NCBI RefSeq assembly: GCF_002160305.1
Contig: NZ_NFKI01000027.1
Coordinates: 1-45,234 of the forward strand
DNA from: Pseudoflavonifractor sp. An184
GTDB taxonomy: Bacteria; Bacillota; Clostridia; Oscillospirales; Oscillospiraceae
Direction: 5' to 3'
Length of the DNA stretch: 45,234 bases
In this document: piece by piece, positions 27,572 to 38,770 of the stretch
How the letters are laid out: every line of letters starts with the position of its first letter
How positions within the stretch are numbered: position 1 is the stretch's first letter
Position numbers and translations under genes: made by a program
The notes under the pieces: model-generated
Databases searched by the model: none
Seen by the model: the letters and a program-made list of their open reading frames with translations, nothing else
Told to the model about the DNA's origin: nothing

Positions 27572-27901
27572 TCACCGCCCCAGCCACTCCTCCAGCGCTC
27601 CACTGGGACAGCAGGTGACCCAGGACCACCGGAGGGACAGGCGCAGGGCCAGCTCCCGGCCCTCCGGGGTGAGGCCGGCGTCCCAGATCACCGCCTCCCC
27701 CCGGAACAGGCCCGCCCGGCGCAGCCAGGCCAGCTGCCGGAGGGCGGCCTCCAGCAAGTTGCCATTTCCCCTGCCGGGGATCACTATCCAAAGATTATGT
27801 ACCGAGGCCGGACGGACCAGCCAGCCAAACAGCAGCCAGAGCAGCGCGGCCGCTCCCACCGCGCACAGCAGAGCCAAAATCGCCTCTGTCACAGGACCCA
27901 C
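27572..27901 (-). CDS. Hypothetical single-pass membrane protein
   Basis: About 109 residues if it starts at the GTG at 27901, which has GGAGG 9 bases upstream; an ATG at 27922 in the same frame has no ribosome site. One membrane helix lies at the N-terminus (AILALLCAVGAAALLWLLFG) and a cytoplasmic domain follows (GNGNLLEAALRQLAWLRRAG, EAVIWDAGLTPEGRELALRL, ending EEWLGR). I do not recognise the family. It is the last of three same-strand genes with the GNAT and XRE genes, 80 bases after the GNAT stop. Confidence 0.6.
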   Translation of the reverse strand: MGPVTEAILALLCAVGAAALLWLLFGWLVRPASVHNLWIVIPGRGNGNLLEAALRQLAWLRRAGLFRGEAVIWDAGLTPEGRELALRLSLRWSWVTCCPSGALEEWLGR

Positions 27902-27981
27902 AGGGCACCACCTCCGGGCCATCCTATGCCAGAACCGGGGCGAGAGTGCCGGAAAAACGGTCCAGCTCGGTCAAAAGCGCC

Positions 27982-28524
27982 TCACTCCTCCAGGGGCGGC
28001 ACGCAGTCGGACATGACCGTATTTTGCAGGTACCCCGCGAAGCGGTCATAGGCCTCCTGGGTCAGGGCCCCCGGGACGGACATCACCACCAGGGGGTGGC
28101 CCTGGAACCCCTTCCGGTAGGGGGGATGGACGTGGGGGAAGGGATTTTTAGAAAATCCGCACCGCTCATAGAAGTGCTGCCGCCGGACGGAGATCTCGTC
28201 CACCGGCGGGTCGATCTCCAGGATCACCGGGATTCCCTGGCTGCACAGCTCCGCCAGGGCACGGGCCCCCACTCCCCCGCCCCGCAGCTCCGGGGCGATG
28301 GCGAAGTGCTCCACATACCGGAAGCCGGGGCCCTCCCAATAGAGGAGGATGCCTTGGAATTGGTCTCCCTCATACAGCAGCATATAACGGTACTCCGGGT
28401 GGGACAGTCGGACCGCCTGGGCCGGGCGGGTGCGCTGCTCGTGGACGGGAAAGCTGACTTCGTACAGGGCAAAGGCGGTCTCAAATTCCGGGCCGGCGGG
28501 GTCGGTCAAACGAATGAAATCCAT
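27982..28524 (-). CDS. GNAT-family N-acetyltransferase
   Basis: 180 residues. The acetyl-CoA-binding region is FRYVEHFAIAPELRGGGVGA, with the R/Q-x-x-G-x-G/A motif as LRGGGVGARA, followed by ILEIDPPVDE and RRQHFYERCGFSKN, the usual last GNAT strand and helix. The substrate is unknown. AAAAGGAG lies 9 bases before the ATG and overlaps the TAA stop of the upstream XRE gene, so the two are probably translated as an operon. Confidence 0.9.
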   Translation of the reverse strand: MDFIRLTDPAGPEFETAFALYEVSFPVHEQRTRPAQAVRLSHPEYRYMLLYEGDQFQGILLYWEGPGFRYVEHFAIAPELRGGGVGARALAELCSQGIPVILEIDPPVDEISVRRQHFYERCGFSKNPFPHVHPPYRKGFQGHPLVVMSVPGALTQEAYDRFAGYLQNTVMSDCVPPLEE

Positions 28525-28530
28525 AGAGGG

Positions 28531-28767
28531 TTACTCCTTTTCCTGAGCAGGGGATTCGCTGCGGCCCAGCAGGTAGTCGGTGGTGACGCCGAAGAAATCA
28601 GCCAGCTTGATTAAGGTCAAGGACGGCACATTCACATACCCATACTCTATTTTTTGATAGTGCCGGTCAGTGCATCCCAATAGTTCAGCCATTTCGACCT
28701 GCGTAATATTCCTGTGTCTCCGCAGTTCTTTGAGTCGGAGGCCAAAAGGTTCCATGATTTTCTCCAT
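28531..28767 (-). CDS. XRE/Cro-type helix-turn-helix regulator
   Basis: 78 residues, essentially one HTH_3 domain: LKELRRHRNITQVEMAELLG, TDRHYQKIEYGYVNVPSLTL, KLADFFGVTTDYLLGRSE. The recognition helix is TDRHYQKIEYG. It is the first gene of a three-gene unit with a GNAT and a membrane protein. It is divergent from the 74-residue protein gene at 28837, and the 69-base gap between them carries two near-identical 18-base direct repeats around a promoter, a likely site for this repressor. GGGAG lies 9 bases before the ATG. Confidence 0.92.
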   Translation of the reverse strand: MEKIMEPFGLRLKELRRHRNITQVEMAELLGCTDRHYQKIEYGYVNVPSLTLIKLADFFGVTTDYLLGRSESPAQEKE

Positions 28768-28782
28768 AAGCGGTATCTCCCA

Positions 28783-28831
28783 TTGATACGAACTTTAAGA
28801 TGGTGTATAATCACGAACTGTAAGGTGGTGT
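28783..28831 (+). promoter_or_regulatory. Promoter with paired operator-like direct repeats
   Basis: TTGATA (28783-28788), a 17-base spacer and TATAAT (28806-28811). Two copies of CGAACTKTAAGRTGGTGT (16 of 18 identical) lie at 28789-28806 and 28814-28831, 25 bases apart, one between the -35 and -10 boxes and one just after the -10. Binding of a regulator there would block the promoter of the 28837 gene and probably affect the divergent XRE gene. Confidence 0.8.
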
Positions 28832-28836
28832 TATTG

Positions 28837-29061
28837 ATGTCAGACCTGATGAAATGGCTCTACGACCATTATATCCATCCCCAAATTGAAAACCAGCCCC
28901 AGGACGACGCCGACGAGCTGCACTTCGCCATTCTGGATTCCGCCCTGATGGAGGCGGAAAAACAGGATCTGGAGTACGTCTGCCGCTTCTACGCCGTGCA
29001 GGGGTTCCGGGCGGGGGTGAAGTTCGGGCTGGCGCTGGGGGAGGACTTGAAAGGATTATGA
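28837..29061 (+). CDS. Small hypothetical protein
   Basis: 74 residues, predicted mostly helical: MSDLMKWLYDHYIHPQIENQ, then DADELHFAILDSALMEAEKQ and FYAVQGFRAGVKFGLALGED. No cysteine pair, signal or membrane helix. AAGGTGG sits 8 bases before the ATG, and a strong promoter lies in front. I do not recognise its family with certainty; similar short proteins are common in Oscillospiraceae. The divergent XRE regulator gene suggests that its expression is controlled. Confidence 0.75.
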   Translation: MSDLMKWLYDHYIHPQIENQPQDDADELHFAILDSALMEAEKQDLEYVCRFYAVQGFRAGVKFGLALGEDLKGL

Positions 29062-29070
29062 GCTCTCCCA

Positions 29071-29205
29071 GGGGATTCCGCCGCCTGCGGGCGGCGGGTT
29101 CCTTTGCCCATGGCGGCAAAGGAACCAAAACGCCACCGGGGACGGCTCCGATGAACACTTCGTGTTCATAGTCGCCTTTCCCCGGACCCCATTTTACGGG
29201 GGCCG
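29071..29205 (+). repeat. Repeat family A, half copy A4a
   Basis: Only the left half (H1, H2, H3 and the CCCCATTTTACGGGG hairpin). H3 is GAACACTTCGTGTTC, a base-pair change relative to GAGCAC..GTGCTC. A family C palindrome lies at about 29360-29395. Confidence 0.85.
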
Positions 29206-29412
29206 CCAATTAGGCCGCATGGTCCGTTATCGCAAAGGCGCGGGTGGCTCAACTGATTGGCTGCCGTTCTATTACCGCTGCCGCTGAGGATTTGGTAACC
29301 TTTCGGTTCTGCTCCTCCTGATAGAAAGCGCGCCTTTTGGCGTGTTTGGGCTCAAGTGCGGCTCAGGGGGACGCGGGCGGCCCAGGTGTGCCGCCCCTAC
29401 GGCGAGAACCGA

Positions 29413-29713
29413 ACCGGGAGCGTTGGCCCGGCAAAGTCAGGCGCAGTCGTGGAACCGCAGCAGCGGCAATTTTTGCAAACCCAGGGCCCAGTGGCACGGC
29501 GGGAATTTGGACCAGCCACTCCATTTTTGCGCGCCGGAAATATTCTGCCTAGCCCAAGGGGTAACCCCCGTAATGGGGGTCCAGGGGGTGGGCGGCATGG
29601 AGGCAGGGGCGGCAACGCCGTTCCTGCCGATTGCGCCCACCCCTTGGCGGCTCTTTGGTTCCTTTCTGTCCGGGCAGAAAGGAACTCGCCGCCGGGGCGG
29701 CGAAATATCCCCC
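29413..29713 (-). repeat. Repeat family A, copy A4b
   Basis: A full copy on the minus strand, facing A4a. H2 reads TTCCTTTCTG / CAGAAAGGAA, different from A1 on both arms. Its H3 region is replaced by AGGCAGGGG..CCTGCC-type pairing. Confidence 0.85.
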
Positions 29714-29743
29714 TGCGCACAACGAATCCAATCCGAAATCTGT

Positions 29744-29798
29744 CCCCTCATCCGCCCCAGTGTGAGCACTGGGGCACCTTCCCCCCAGGGGGAAGGCC
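29744..29798 (-). repeat. Family D module, copy D4
   Basis: On the minus strand AAGGTG, stem CCCCAGTG / CACTGGGG, then GGATGAGGGG. The flanks are conserved and the stem is unique. No gene is seen in 29062-29840. Confidence 0.75.
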
Positions 29799-29840
29799 AA
29801 ATGAGAGCGGGCGGCGAAACACTCCCCTGCGAATAAACGA

Positions 29841-32666
<2,826 letters not shown>

Positions 32667-32721
32667 GGTTTTTCCTCTTTTTTGTGTTCGTTTTGCCCGC
32701 CCCGCGGGACAGGCGCGTTCT

Positions 32722-33507
32722 CTATTGTATCGTAGTCATAGCCATGTAGTAGAACAGCAGGCACGCCAATGCCAAAACCACCCACTCGATTTGCTCCATG
32801 GCGATGTAGAAGTCGGAGGGCTCCGCGTCGTGGATATTCCGCACACGGCCCAGCAGGCTCAGGCGGAAGAAGAGGTGGGGGAAACAGATCTGAATGATGT
32901 TGAACAGGGCCAGCAGGGTGACCGTCAGATAGAACCCCATGCTTCCCCGGTGGGTGAGCGCTGGCTCCAGAGCCACCTGAACCAAGGTGGACAGATCAGG
33001 CTCGTGGAACTCCTGCGGTGTAATGACGCGGCCGTTTTCTCCCAAAATAGTCCCGTCGCTTGCAATTGCGTAGGAGGAACTTCCCCAGAGAGGTTCCCCG
33101 TCCTCCTGAATCAGCGACAGAGTGGAGCCGGGGAGATAGCACCCCCGGAACAGCACCTCATCCCCCAGGCGAATCTCAATGCCCTGACTCCCCTCATAGC
33201 CGTCGGGGACGGTGGCAGGGTCCTCTGTAATCTGATAGGGACCGTAGGTATAGTCTCCCCACTGATAGGAGACTTCCCACTCCGGGGACACGGCAAAGCG
33301 GGCGGTTTCTCCGTCCACCGCACCCTGGTAAATCTGGATATCTCCCTCGGTGCTGGAGTAGAGCAGGGCGTCCTGATACTCCAAACCGGGCCGGTTTATC
33401 ATCACCAGAGTAGCAAAGAAAAACGCAAGGATTTCTATGACCATCACGATCAACAGCACCCGGCGGTACAGGGACATTTCGCTCCACTTTGCTTTCAGCG
33501 CGGTCAT
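32722..33507 (-). CDS. Hypothetical membrane protein with large outside loop
   Basis: 261 residues. A first helix (about 17-38, [20 protein letters not shown]) is followed by a ~150-residue outside domain rich in beta strands and acidic residues ([40 protein letters not shown]). Then come a helix at about 190-212 ([20 protein letters not shown]) and a last helix ([15 protein letters not shown]) near the end. I do not recognise the family. GGAGGG lies 6 bases before the ATG at 33507. It is 40 bases after the GNAT gene and 55 before uvrA. Confidence 0.75.
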   Translation of the reverse strand: MTALKAKWSEMSLYRRVLLIVMVIEILAFFFATLVMINRPGLEYQDALLYSSTEGDIQIYQGAVDGETARFAVSPEWEVSYQWGDYTYGPYQITEDPATVPDGYEGSQGIEIRLGDEVLFRGCYLPGSTLSLIQEDGEPLWGSSSYAIASDGTILGENGRVITPQEFHEPDLSTLVQVALEPALTHRGSMGFYLTVTLLALFNIIQICFPHLFFRLSLLGRVRNIHDAEPSDFYIAMEQIEWVVLALACLLFYYMAMTTIQ

Positions 33508-33547
33508 GGTAAGCCCTCCTCGACAGAAGTGGATTTTTGCCTGGTTT

Positions 33548-34057
33548 TCAATGGAGCGCCAGCGCGCCCCCCGCGTCTCGCAAAGCATCCGGAGTCAACC
33601 CCCGTGCCAGCAGAAACTGGTCGGGCACGCCGGAGGCATTTTGGAACCCCAGGGAGACGGCGTTCTGGAAGCCGTACCGGCCGTAGTAGTCCGGGTCGCC
33701 CACTAAAAACAGGGCGTTGTACCCCAGCTCCGCCGCCCGGCGGCCCCCCTCGTGGAGAAGCTGGCCGCCCAGGCCCCGGCTCCGGTCCTCCAGCCGGACG
33801 CACAGGGGGGCCACCATCAGCCCCCACAGCCCCTGGGGAGCGCCTTGCACCGGCAAAATGGTGAGGAGGATGTGGCCGATGAGCTGTCCGTTCTCCTCGG
33901 CCACCAGCTCCAGCTCCGGGCGGTAGGTGTCCCGCCGGCGCAGCTCCAGCACAAAGTCCTGCTCGGTCCCGTCGCTGACCTTCGCCGTGGCAAAGGCCGT
34001 CTGGACCAGGGAATAGATCTCGGAATGATCGCCCGCTTGGGCCGGTCGGATGGTCAT
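33548..34057 (-). CDS. GNAT-family N-acetyltransferase (YhbS-like)
   Basis: 169 residues. The N-terminus MTIRPAQAGDHSEIYSLVQT and the strand GQLIGHILLTILPVQG lead to APLCVRLEDRSRGLGGQLLH, the acetyl-CoA loop, and LFLVGDPDYYGRYGFQNAVS, a stretch typical of YhbS-type enzymes. The substrate is unknown. It starts 21 bases after the ybaK stop, suggesting an operon. Confidence 0.9.
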   Translation of the reverse strand: MTIRPAQAGDHSEIYSLVQTAFATAKVSDGTEQDFVLELRRRDTYRPELELVAEENGQLIGHILLTILPVQGAPQGLWGLMVAPLCVRLEDRSRGLGGQLLHEGGRRAAELGYNALFLVGDPDYYGRYGFQNAVSLGFQNASGVPDQFLLARGLTPDALRDAGGALALH

Positions 34058-34078
34058 GGTCTCTCGCCTGCCTCTCGG

Positions 34079-34573
34079 TTATTCTGTGGCCGCGGTCACG
34101 TCCGCCGCGGTCCCCCGCACCAGCTTCATCAGGTCCGCGGGGGAGAGCTCCACCTGGAAGCCGATCTTCCCGGCGGAGACGAAAATAGTCTCCTGGTCCA
34201 GGGCGCTGTGGTGGAACACGGTGGGAAACTGCTTCTTCATCCCGATGGGGGAGCAGCCCCCGTGGACATAGCCGGTGAGGGGGAGCAGCTCCTTGCTGTG
34301 GAGCATGGCGATGGACTTCTCCCCCACCGCCTTGGCGGCCTTCTTCAGGTCCAGGGTGGCCGCCACCGGGATGTCAAAGACATAGTATCCCCCGGAGGCG
34401 CCTTTTGTCACCAGAGTTTTGAACACCTGGGCCGGGTCGATCCCCAGATTCTGGGCCACCGTCACCCCGTCCGGGGCCTCGCCGTCCCCGTGGGGGTAGG
34501 TGTGGGGGGTGTAGGGGATCTTTTTTTGATCCAGTACCCGCATCACGTTGGTTTTTTCTTCTTTTTTGGACAT
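34079..34573 (-). CDS. ybaK: YbaK/EbsC-type aminoacyl-tRNA deacylase
   Basis: 164 residues. The fold follows YbaK, which hydrolyses Cys-tRNA(Pro) made by mistake: NVMRVLDQKKIPYTPHTYPH, FKTLVTKGASGGYYVFDIPV with the conserved Lys, AVGEKSIAMLHSKELLPLTG, and GYVHGGCSPIGMKKQFPTVF, the characteristic GG-x-x-P-x-G. GAGG lies 8 bases before the ATG at 34573; the longer frame upstream is repeat sequence. It is the first gene of the run that ends with uvrA. Confidence 0.94.
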   Translation of the reverse strand: MSKKEEKTNVMRVLDQKKIPYTPHTYPHGDGEAPDGVTVAQNLGIDPAQVFKTLVTKGASGGYYVFDIPVAATLDLKKAAKAVGEKSIAMLHSKELLPLTGYVHGGCSPIGMKKQFPTVFHHSALDQETIFVSAGKIGFQVELSPADLMKLVRGTAADVTAATE

Positions 34574-34686
34574 GTGGTTTTCCTCATTTCTATTATGGGG
34601 GATTTCGCTGTCTTTCTCGCCGTTTCGCACCTTTGTAGGGCGGGGGCTTGCCCCCGCCGCCCCGGCAGAGATTTGCTGTTTTGGCG

Positions 34687-35020
34687 GGGAGATTTCGCCG
34701 CCTGCGGGCGGCGAGTTTCTTTCCCAGCGATGGGAAAGAAACCAAAGGATCGCCGGGGGACGGCTCAGAATGAGCGCTCCGCGCTCATATTCGCCCTCCC
34801 TATCCCCTCTGGCCTTCGGCCATCTCCCCTTGACAAGGGGAGTCGGCCCCCGGTCCCCCGTTACGGGGGACGCTCTTCTGAGAGTTTGTACATCATTTCC
34901 GGCGCGCAAAATTTGAGTGGGTGTCTAAATTCCCGCCGGGCCACTGGGCCCTGGGTCTGCAAAAATTGCCGCTGTTGCGGTTCAATTCATGCGCCTAGGT
35001 TCTCTAGCCAACGGCACCGG
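34687..35020 (+). repeat. Repeat family A, copy A5
   Basis: A full copy. H2 is TTTCTTTCCC / GGGAAAGAAA, H3 is GAGCGCTCCGCGCTC, and the CTCCCC module is CTCCCCTTGACAAGGGGAG. All are changed from A1 on both arms. A family C palindrome precedes it at about 34637-34660. Confidence 0.9.
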
Positions 35021-35163
35021 GTCCGTTGACGGCGGGAGCCCCAAGGGGCTCCCCTACCCAAACCTAGGTAGCTTCCCGAAAACCCGTAGGGGAGGGCTTG
35101 CCCCTCCCGCCGTTCCCCCAATAGTCCGTGGCCCGTCGTAGGGACGGTACACTGGGTCGACCG

Positions 35164-35265
35164 AAAGCCTTCCCCTGGGGGCCGACTCCCCTTATCAAGG
35201 GGAGATGTCGCGCAGCGACAGAAGGGATAGGGAAGGTGTCGCGCGAAGCACGACGGATGAGGGGG
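35164..35265 (+). repeat. Hybrid family D/E module, copy D5
   Basis: AAGCCTTCCCCTGGGG, then a CTCCCCTTATCAAGGGGAG hairpin with TGTCGC / GCGACA, then AAGGTGTCGCGCGAAG.. and GGATGAGGGGG. It looks as if an E module had inserted into a D module. Family C palindromes flank it at about 35040-35060, 35080-35110 and 35283-35310. There is no gene in 34590-35341. Confidence 0.65.
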
Positions 35266-35540
35266 CAGGTCTCGGACACGTTGTAGGGGCGGCCCCGTGT
35301 GGCCCCCCGCCAGCGTCCGGGACAGAATCAGCAGGCGTGCTTCACGGTGAGACCGCCCCCTCGGCTTGGCAGTAGTAACAGTCCTCCCGCCACTTGGCGG
35401 GGTTGGTGTCGATATAGTCCCAGATGCGGAGATAGTCCGCCTCGCTGCGGATGATATGGTCGTGGTAGCCCTTTTGCCACAAGATATACCCAGCTCGTTT
35501 CGTAGCGGAGCCTTTGAATTGGTTGATAATTTGCGAGAGC

Positions 35541-35565
35541 GTAGGGGCGGCCTGTGGCCGCCCGC
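35541..35565 (+). repeat. REP-like palindrome inside the transposase gene (unit 1)
   Basis: GTAGGGGCGGCCTGTGGCCG plus five bases. It is the exact reverse complement of 35701-35725. On the coding strand it adds the residues GRPQAAP. Confidence 0.9.
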
Positions 35566-35700
35566 TTTCTGAAAAGCGGATTCTTATCAAAAGATGAATG
35601 TGATTTGGCATTACCACAAATTTATCCACACAGACCATTGAGTATATCTGGGACAACCGGTGGATTTCTTTCTCCACAATGGTGCCAATTGGGGATAGGC

Positions 35701-35725
35701 GCGGGCGGCCACAGGCCGCCCCTAC
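35701..35725 (-). repeat. REP-like palindrome inside the transposase gene (unit 2)
   Basis: Exact inverted copy of unit 1, 135 bases away. On the coding strand it adds the residues VGAACGRP. The segment between the two units encodes the HUH motif. Confidence 0.9.
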
Positions 35726-35863
35726 GCGCCAATCAAACTCGTCCCAAAATAAATAGCGGCGATTTTTGGCGCATATTGTCACAAAATAACACCCCGGTTG
35801 GCTGTAATCATATCCGGCCAAGCGATTCGTTTTCGTTTTGGGAGAGAATCCATAAAATTCTCC

Positions 35864-37837
35864 TTACTTCCCTCTCAACTCGATGATCTGGTCTCTTAAC
35901 GAAGCCGCCAGCTCGAACTCCAACATTTTTGCCGCCTCTTTCATGGCCTTCTCCAGGCGGGCGATCTCGGCGGCCTTCTCCTGTTTGGTCATGGCCTTGA
36001 CCCTGCCCTGGCGCTCGTCGGAGGCCACGTCCTCGGCGGTGGCGGAGATCTCCAGCAGCTCCCGCACCGACTTGACCACCGTCTTGGGGGTGATGCCGTG
36101 GGCTTTGTTATAGGCGTCCTGCTTCTCCCGGCGGCGCTCAGTCTCGTCCATGGCCCGGCGCATGGAGGGGGTGATGGTGTCGGCGTACAGGATGACCATA
36201 CCGTCGGCGTTTCGGGCCGCCCGGCCGATGGTCTGGATGAGGGAGGTCTCCGACCGGAGGAAGCCCTCCTTGTCCGCGTCCAGGATAGCCACCAGGGACA
36301 CCTCGGGCAGGTCCAGGCCCTCGCGTAAGAGGTTGATGCCCACCAGCACGTCAAAGGTGCCCAGACGGAGGTCCCGCATGATCTCCATGCGCTCGATGGT
36401 ATCGATGTCGTGGTGCATATACCGGACCTTGATGCCGGTGTTCTGGAGGTAGGCGGTGAGGTCCTCCGCCATCTTCTTGGTGAGGGTGGTGATGAGCACC
36501 CGCTCGTTGCGCTGGGTGCGGGTGTTGATCTCTCCAATCAGGTCGTCGATCTGGCCCTCCACCGGGCGGACCTCCACCTTGGGGTCCAGCAGGCCGGTGG
36601 GCCGGATGACCTGCTCCACGATCTGGCCGGAGCGGGTGCGCTCGTACTCGCCGGGGGTGGCGGAGACATAGACCACCTGATTGAGGCGTTTTTCAAACTC
36701 CTCAAATTTCAGGGGGCGGTTGTCATAGGCGCAGGGCAGGCGGAAGCCGTAGTCCACCAGGGTGGTCTTTCGGGCCCGGTCCCCGTTGTACATGGCCCGC
36801 ACCTGAGGGAGGGTCACGTGGCTCTCGTCGATGAACAGCACGAAGTCCTTGGGGAAGTAGTCCAGCAGGGTGTGGGGGGGCGACCCCACCGGCCGCCCCT
36901 CGATGACCCGGGAGTAGTTCTCGATGCCGGAGCAGTAGCCCAGCTCCTGCATCATCTCGATGTCGTACATGGTGCGCTGCTTGATGCGCTGGGCCTCGAT
37001 GAGCTTGCCCTCCCTCTCAAAGAAGGCTACACGCTCCTCCAGCTCTTTATAAATCTCCTGGATGGCGGCGTCCATCTTCTCCTTGGGGGTGACGTAGTGG
37101 GTGGCCGGCCAGATGGGGATGTTGTTCAGCCGTCGGATGGGGGTTCCGGTGACCACGTTGATCTCACTGATGCGGTCGATCTCGTCCCCAAAAAACTCGA
37201 TGCGCAGAGCGGTGTCCTTCCAGTAGGCGGGCCACACCTCCACCGTGTCCCCCCGGACCCGGAACATGTTGCGCTCGAAGGCGATGTCGTTGCGCTCATA
37301 GCGGATGGCCACCAGGCGCTTCAAAAGCTCGTCCCGCTCCATGGTCATGCCCACCCGGAGGGCCACCATCATGGCGGCAAAGTCCTCCGGCTCGCCCAGG
37401 CCATAGATACAGGAAACGGAGGACACCACGATCACGTCCCGCCGCTCCAGCAGGGAGGCGGTGGCGGACAGGCGCAGCCGGTCGATCTCCTCGTTGACGG
37501 CGGAGTCCTTCTCGATGAAGGTGTCTGTGTGGGGGATGTAGGCCTCCGGCTGGTAGTAGTCGTAGTAGGAGACGAAATACTCCACCGCGTTATTGGGGAA
37601 GAACTCCCGGAACTCGGCGCACAGCTGGGCGGCCAGGGTCTTGTTGTGGGCCAGCACCAGGGTGGGGCGCTGGACCTTCTCGATGATCTTGGCCATGGTG
37701 AAGGTCTTGCCCGAGCCGGTGACGCCCAGGAGGGTCTGCTCGTCCAGACCCATCTCAATGCCGTTGGACAGCGCCTCAATGGCCTCCGGCTGGTCGCCGG
37801 AGGGCGTATACTCGGAAACCACTTCAAATTTGGGCAT
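35864..37837 (-). CDS. uvrB: Excinuclease ABC subunit B
   Basis: 657 residues, typical of UvrB, the helicase-like subunit that verifies damage and recruits Uvr[15 protein letters not shown] (Walker A, 38-51), [20 protein letters not shown] with the DNA-gripping beta-hairpin, [40 protein letters not shown] and [12 protein letters not shown] are all present. The C-terminal UVR motif is [25 protein letters not shown] lies about 7 bases before the ATG at 37837; the longer frame upstream includes the promoter. A LexA box overlaps that promoter. Confidence 0.98.
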   Translation of the reverse strand: MPKFEVVSEYTPSGDQPEAIEALSNGIEMGLDEQTLLGVTGSGKTFTMAKIIEKVQRPTLVLAHNKTLAAQLCAEFREFFPNNAVEYFVSYYDYYQPEAYIPHTDTFIEKDSAVNEEIDRLRLSATASLLERRDVIVVSSVSCIYGLGEPEDFAAMMVALRVGMTMERDELLKRLVAIRYERNDIAFERNMFRVRGDTVEVWPAYWKDTALRIEFFGDEIDRISEINVVTGTPIRRLNNIPIWPATHYVTPKEKMDAAIQEIYKELEERVAFFEREGKLIEAQRIKQRTMYDIEMMQELGYCSGIENYSRVIEGRPVGSPPHTLLDYFPKDFVLFIDESHVTLPQVRAMYNGDRARKTTLVDYGFRLPCAYDNRPLKFEEFEKRLNQVVYVSATPGEYERTRSGQIVEQVIRPTGLLDPKVEVRPVEGQIDDLIGEINTRTQRNERVLITTLTKKMAEDLTAYLQNTGIKVRYMHHDIDTIERMEIMRDLRLGTFDVLVGINLLREGLDLPEVSLVAILDADKEGFLRSETSLIQTIGRAARNADGMVILYADTITPSMRRAMDETERRREKQDAYNKAHGITPKTVVKSVRELLEISATAEDVASDERQGRVKAMTKQEKAAEIARLEKAMKEAAKMLEFELAASLRDQIIELRGK

Positions 37838-37868
37838 CTCCGCCCCTCCCCCTGTTTGGATTCTCTTT

Positions 37869-37897
37869 ATTATATCAGAACAAATGTTCCCCAGCAA
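37869..37897 (-). promoter_or_regulatory. uvrB promoter with embedded LexA (SOS) box
   Basis: On the minus strand TTGCTG (37892-37897), a 17-base spacer and TATAAT (37869-37874). The spacer contains GAACATTTGTTC (37878-37889), the GAAC-N4-GTTC palindrome bound by Gram-positive LexA/DinR. Binding would block RNA polymerase directly, as is known for uvrB in Bacillus. Confidence 0.9.
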
Positions 37898-37906
37898 GAT
37901 GGTTTT

Positions 37907-37935
37907 GCTCCTCTCCAATGAAAATGGAGAGGAGC
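37907..37935. terminator. Hairpin between radC and uvrB
   Basis: Stem GCTCCTCTCCA / TGGAGAGGAGC with a 7-base loop. There is no T-tract on the radC strand, so it may be a weak terminator or RNA stabiliser. Confidence 0.45.
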
Positions 37936-37949
37936 ATGCCCGTCACACA

Positions 37950-38654
37950 TTACACGTACTGTAAACCTTTGAGGCGCTCACTGTCTTTCAGGGAGACCAT
38001 ATCCCCGTCCACAAACACCAGGTGGTCGATGAGCTCGATGCCGATGGGGCGCAGAGCGCCCCGGAGGGTGTCGGTGGTCAGCCAGTCCGCCTGGGAGGGG
38101 ATGGCCAGGTTGCTCACGTGGTTGTGGGCCACGTAGATCTGGGCGGCCCGCAGGCCGATGGCCTCCTCGGCGATGCGCCGGGTGTTCACCTCCGCCAGCT
38201 CAATGCTGCCCTCGGCCACCTTCCGCACCCCCAGCACCTGCCGCTTGCCGTCCAGGCACAGGACGTAGACCATCTCGTTCCGGGCCCCGAAGAAGTAGGG
38301 CTCCAGCCAGGCGTAGGCCTCCTCCGGGCTGTTGATGATGGCGCTCAGCCGGGTGCGGGCCCCCTGGTACCGGCCCAGCACCGCCGGGAGCATGCGGAGA
38401 AAGACCGCCGTGTGGTCCCCCACTCCCTTCACCTTCTTCAACTCCTCCACCGAGGCGTCCAGCACCCCGGCCAGGGAGCCGAACCGCTCCACCAGCTCGT
38501 GGGCCAGGTCGTTCACATCCCCCTGGGGGATGGTGTAGAACAGCAGCAGCTCCAGCACCCGGTGGTCGGGCCAGCCCTCCAGCCCCCGGGCCAGAAATTC
38601 CGCTTTCATCCGCTCCCGGTGTCCGGTGTGGCGGTGTTTGGGCTTATCCGCCAT
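37950..38654 (-). CDS. radC: RadC/JAB1-MPN family protein
   Basis: 234 residues. The N-terminal helix-hairpin-helix part (KKVKGVGDHTAVFLRML, about 73-89) is followed by the MPN metal site: SIELAEVNTRRI, then VAHNHVSNLAIPSQAD with His177, His179 and Asp190. The metal ligands are intact, but the usual HNHPSGDP has V for P and N for G. The real function of RadC is not known; the link to DNA repair is historical. GGGAGG lies 8 bases before the ATG at 38654. It is upstream of uvrB on the same strand, with a promoter between them. Confidence 0.93.
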   Translation of the reverse strand: MADKPKHRHTGHRERMKAEFLARGLEGWPDHRVLELLLFYTIPQGDVNDLAHELVERFGSLAGVLDASVEELKKVKGVGDHTAVFLRMLPAVLGRYQGARTRLSAIINSPEEAYAWLEPYFFGARNEMVYVLCLDGKRQVLGVRKVAEGSIELAEVNTRRIAEEAIGLRAAQIYVAHNHVSNLAIPSQADWLTTDTLRGALRPIGIELIDHLVFVDGDMVSLKDSERLKGLQYV

Positions 38655-38770
38655 GGGAAGCACCTCCCTTCTCTATCGTTCACGGGCGGCCCAGGTGTGC
38701 CGCCCCTACAAAGAAACACAGAGTTCTACAGGGCGGGCTGGTCTTGGCCCAGCCCCTACGGCGATAACAG

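Larger units (their letters stand above)
35342..35853 (-). pseudogene. REP-associated tyrosine transposase (RAYT, TnpA-REP), frameshifted near its start
   Basis: About 170 codons of a Y1/HUH transposase. Visible are GYDYSQPGCYFVTICAKNRR, the HUH motif in VVMPNHIHLLIRIR, and SEADYLRIWDYIDTNP, the usual region of the catalytic Tyr. The likely start is the ATG at 35853 (6 bases after AAGGAG, giving MDSLPKRKRIA), but that frame leaves the transposase frame near 35825. One base appears to be missing where relatives read KRKxIRLxGYDYS. The open part from 35821 has only a TTG. Two identical 25-base palindromes (35541-35565 and 35701-35725) lie inside the coding region in opposite orientation and keep the frame. 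The gene is 10 bases downstream of uvrB. Confidence 0.85.

Noticed and set aside
35342..35853. A canonical IS200/IS605 element with TnpB
   Set aside because: No TnpB gene or left/right end pair is seen; the protein pattern and internal palindromes fit a single-domain RAYT.
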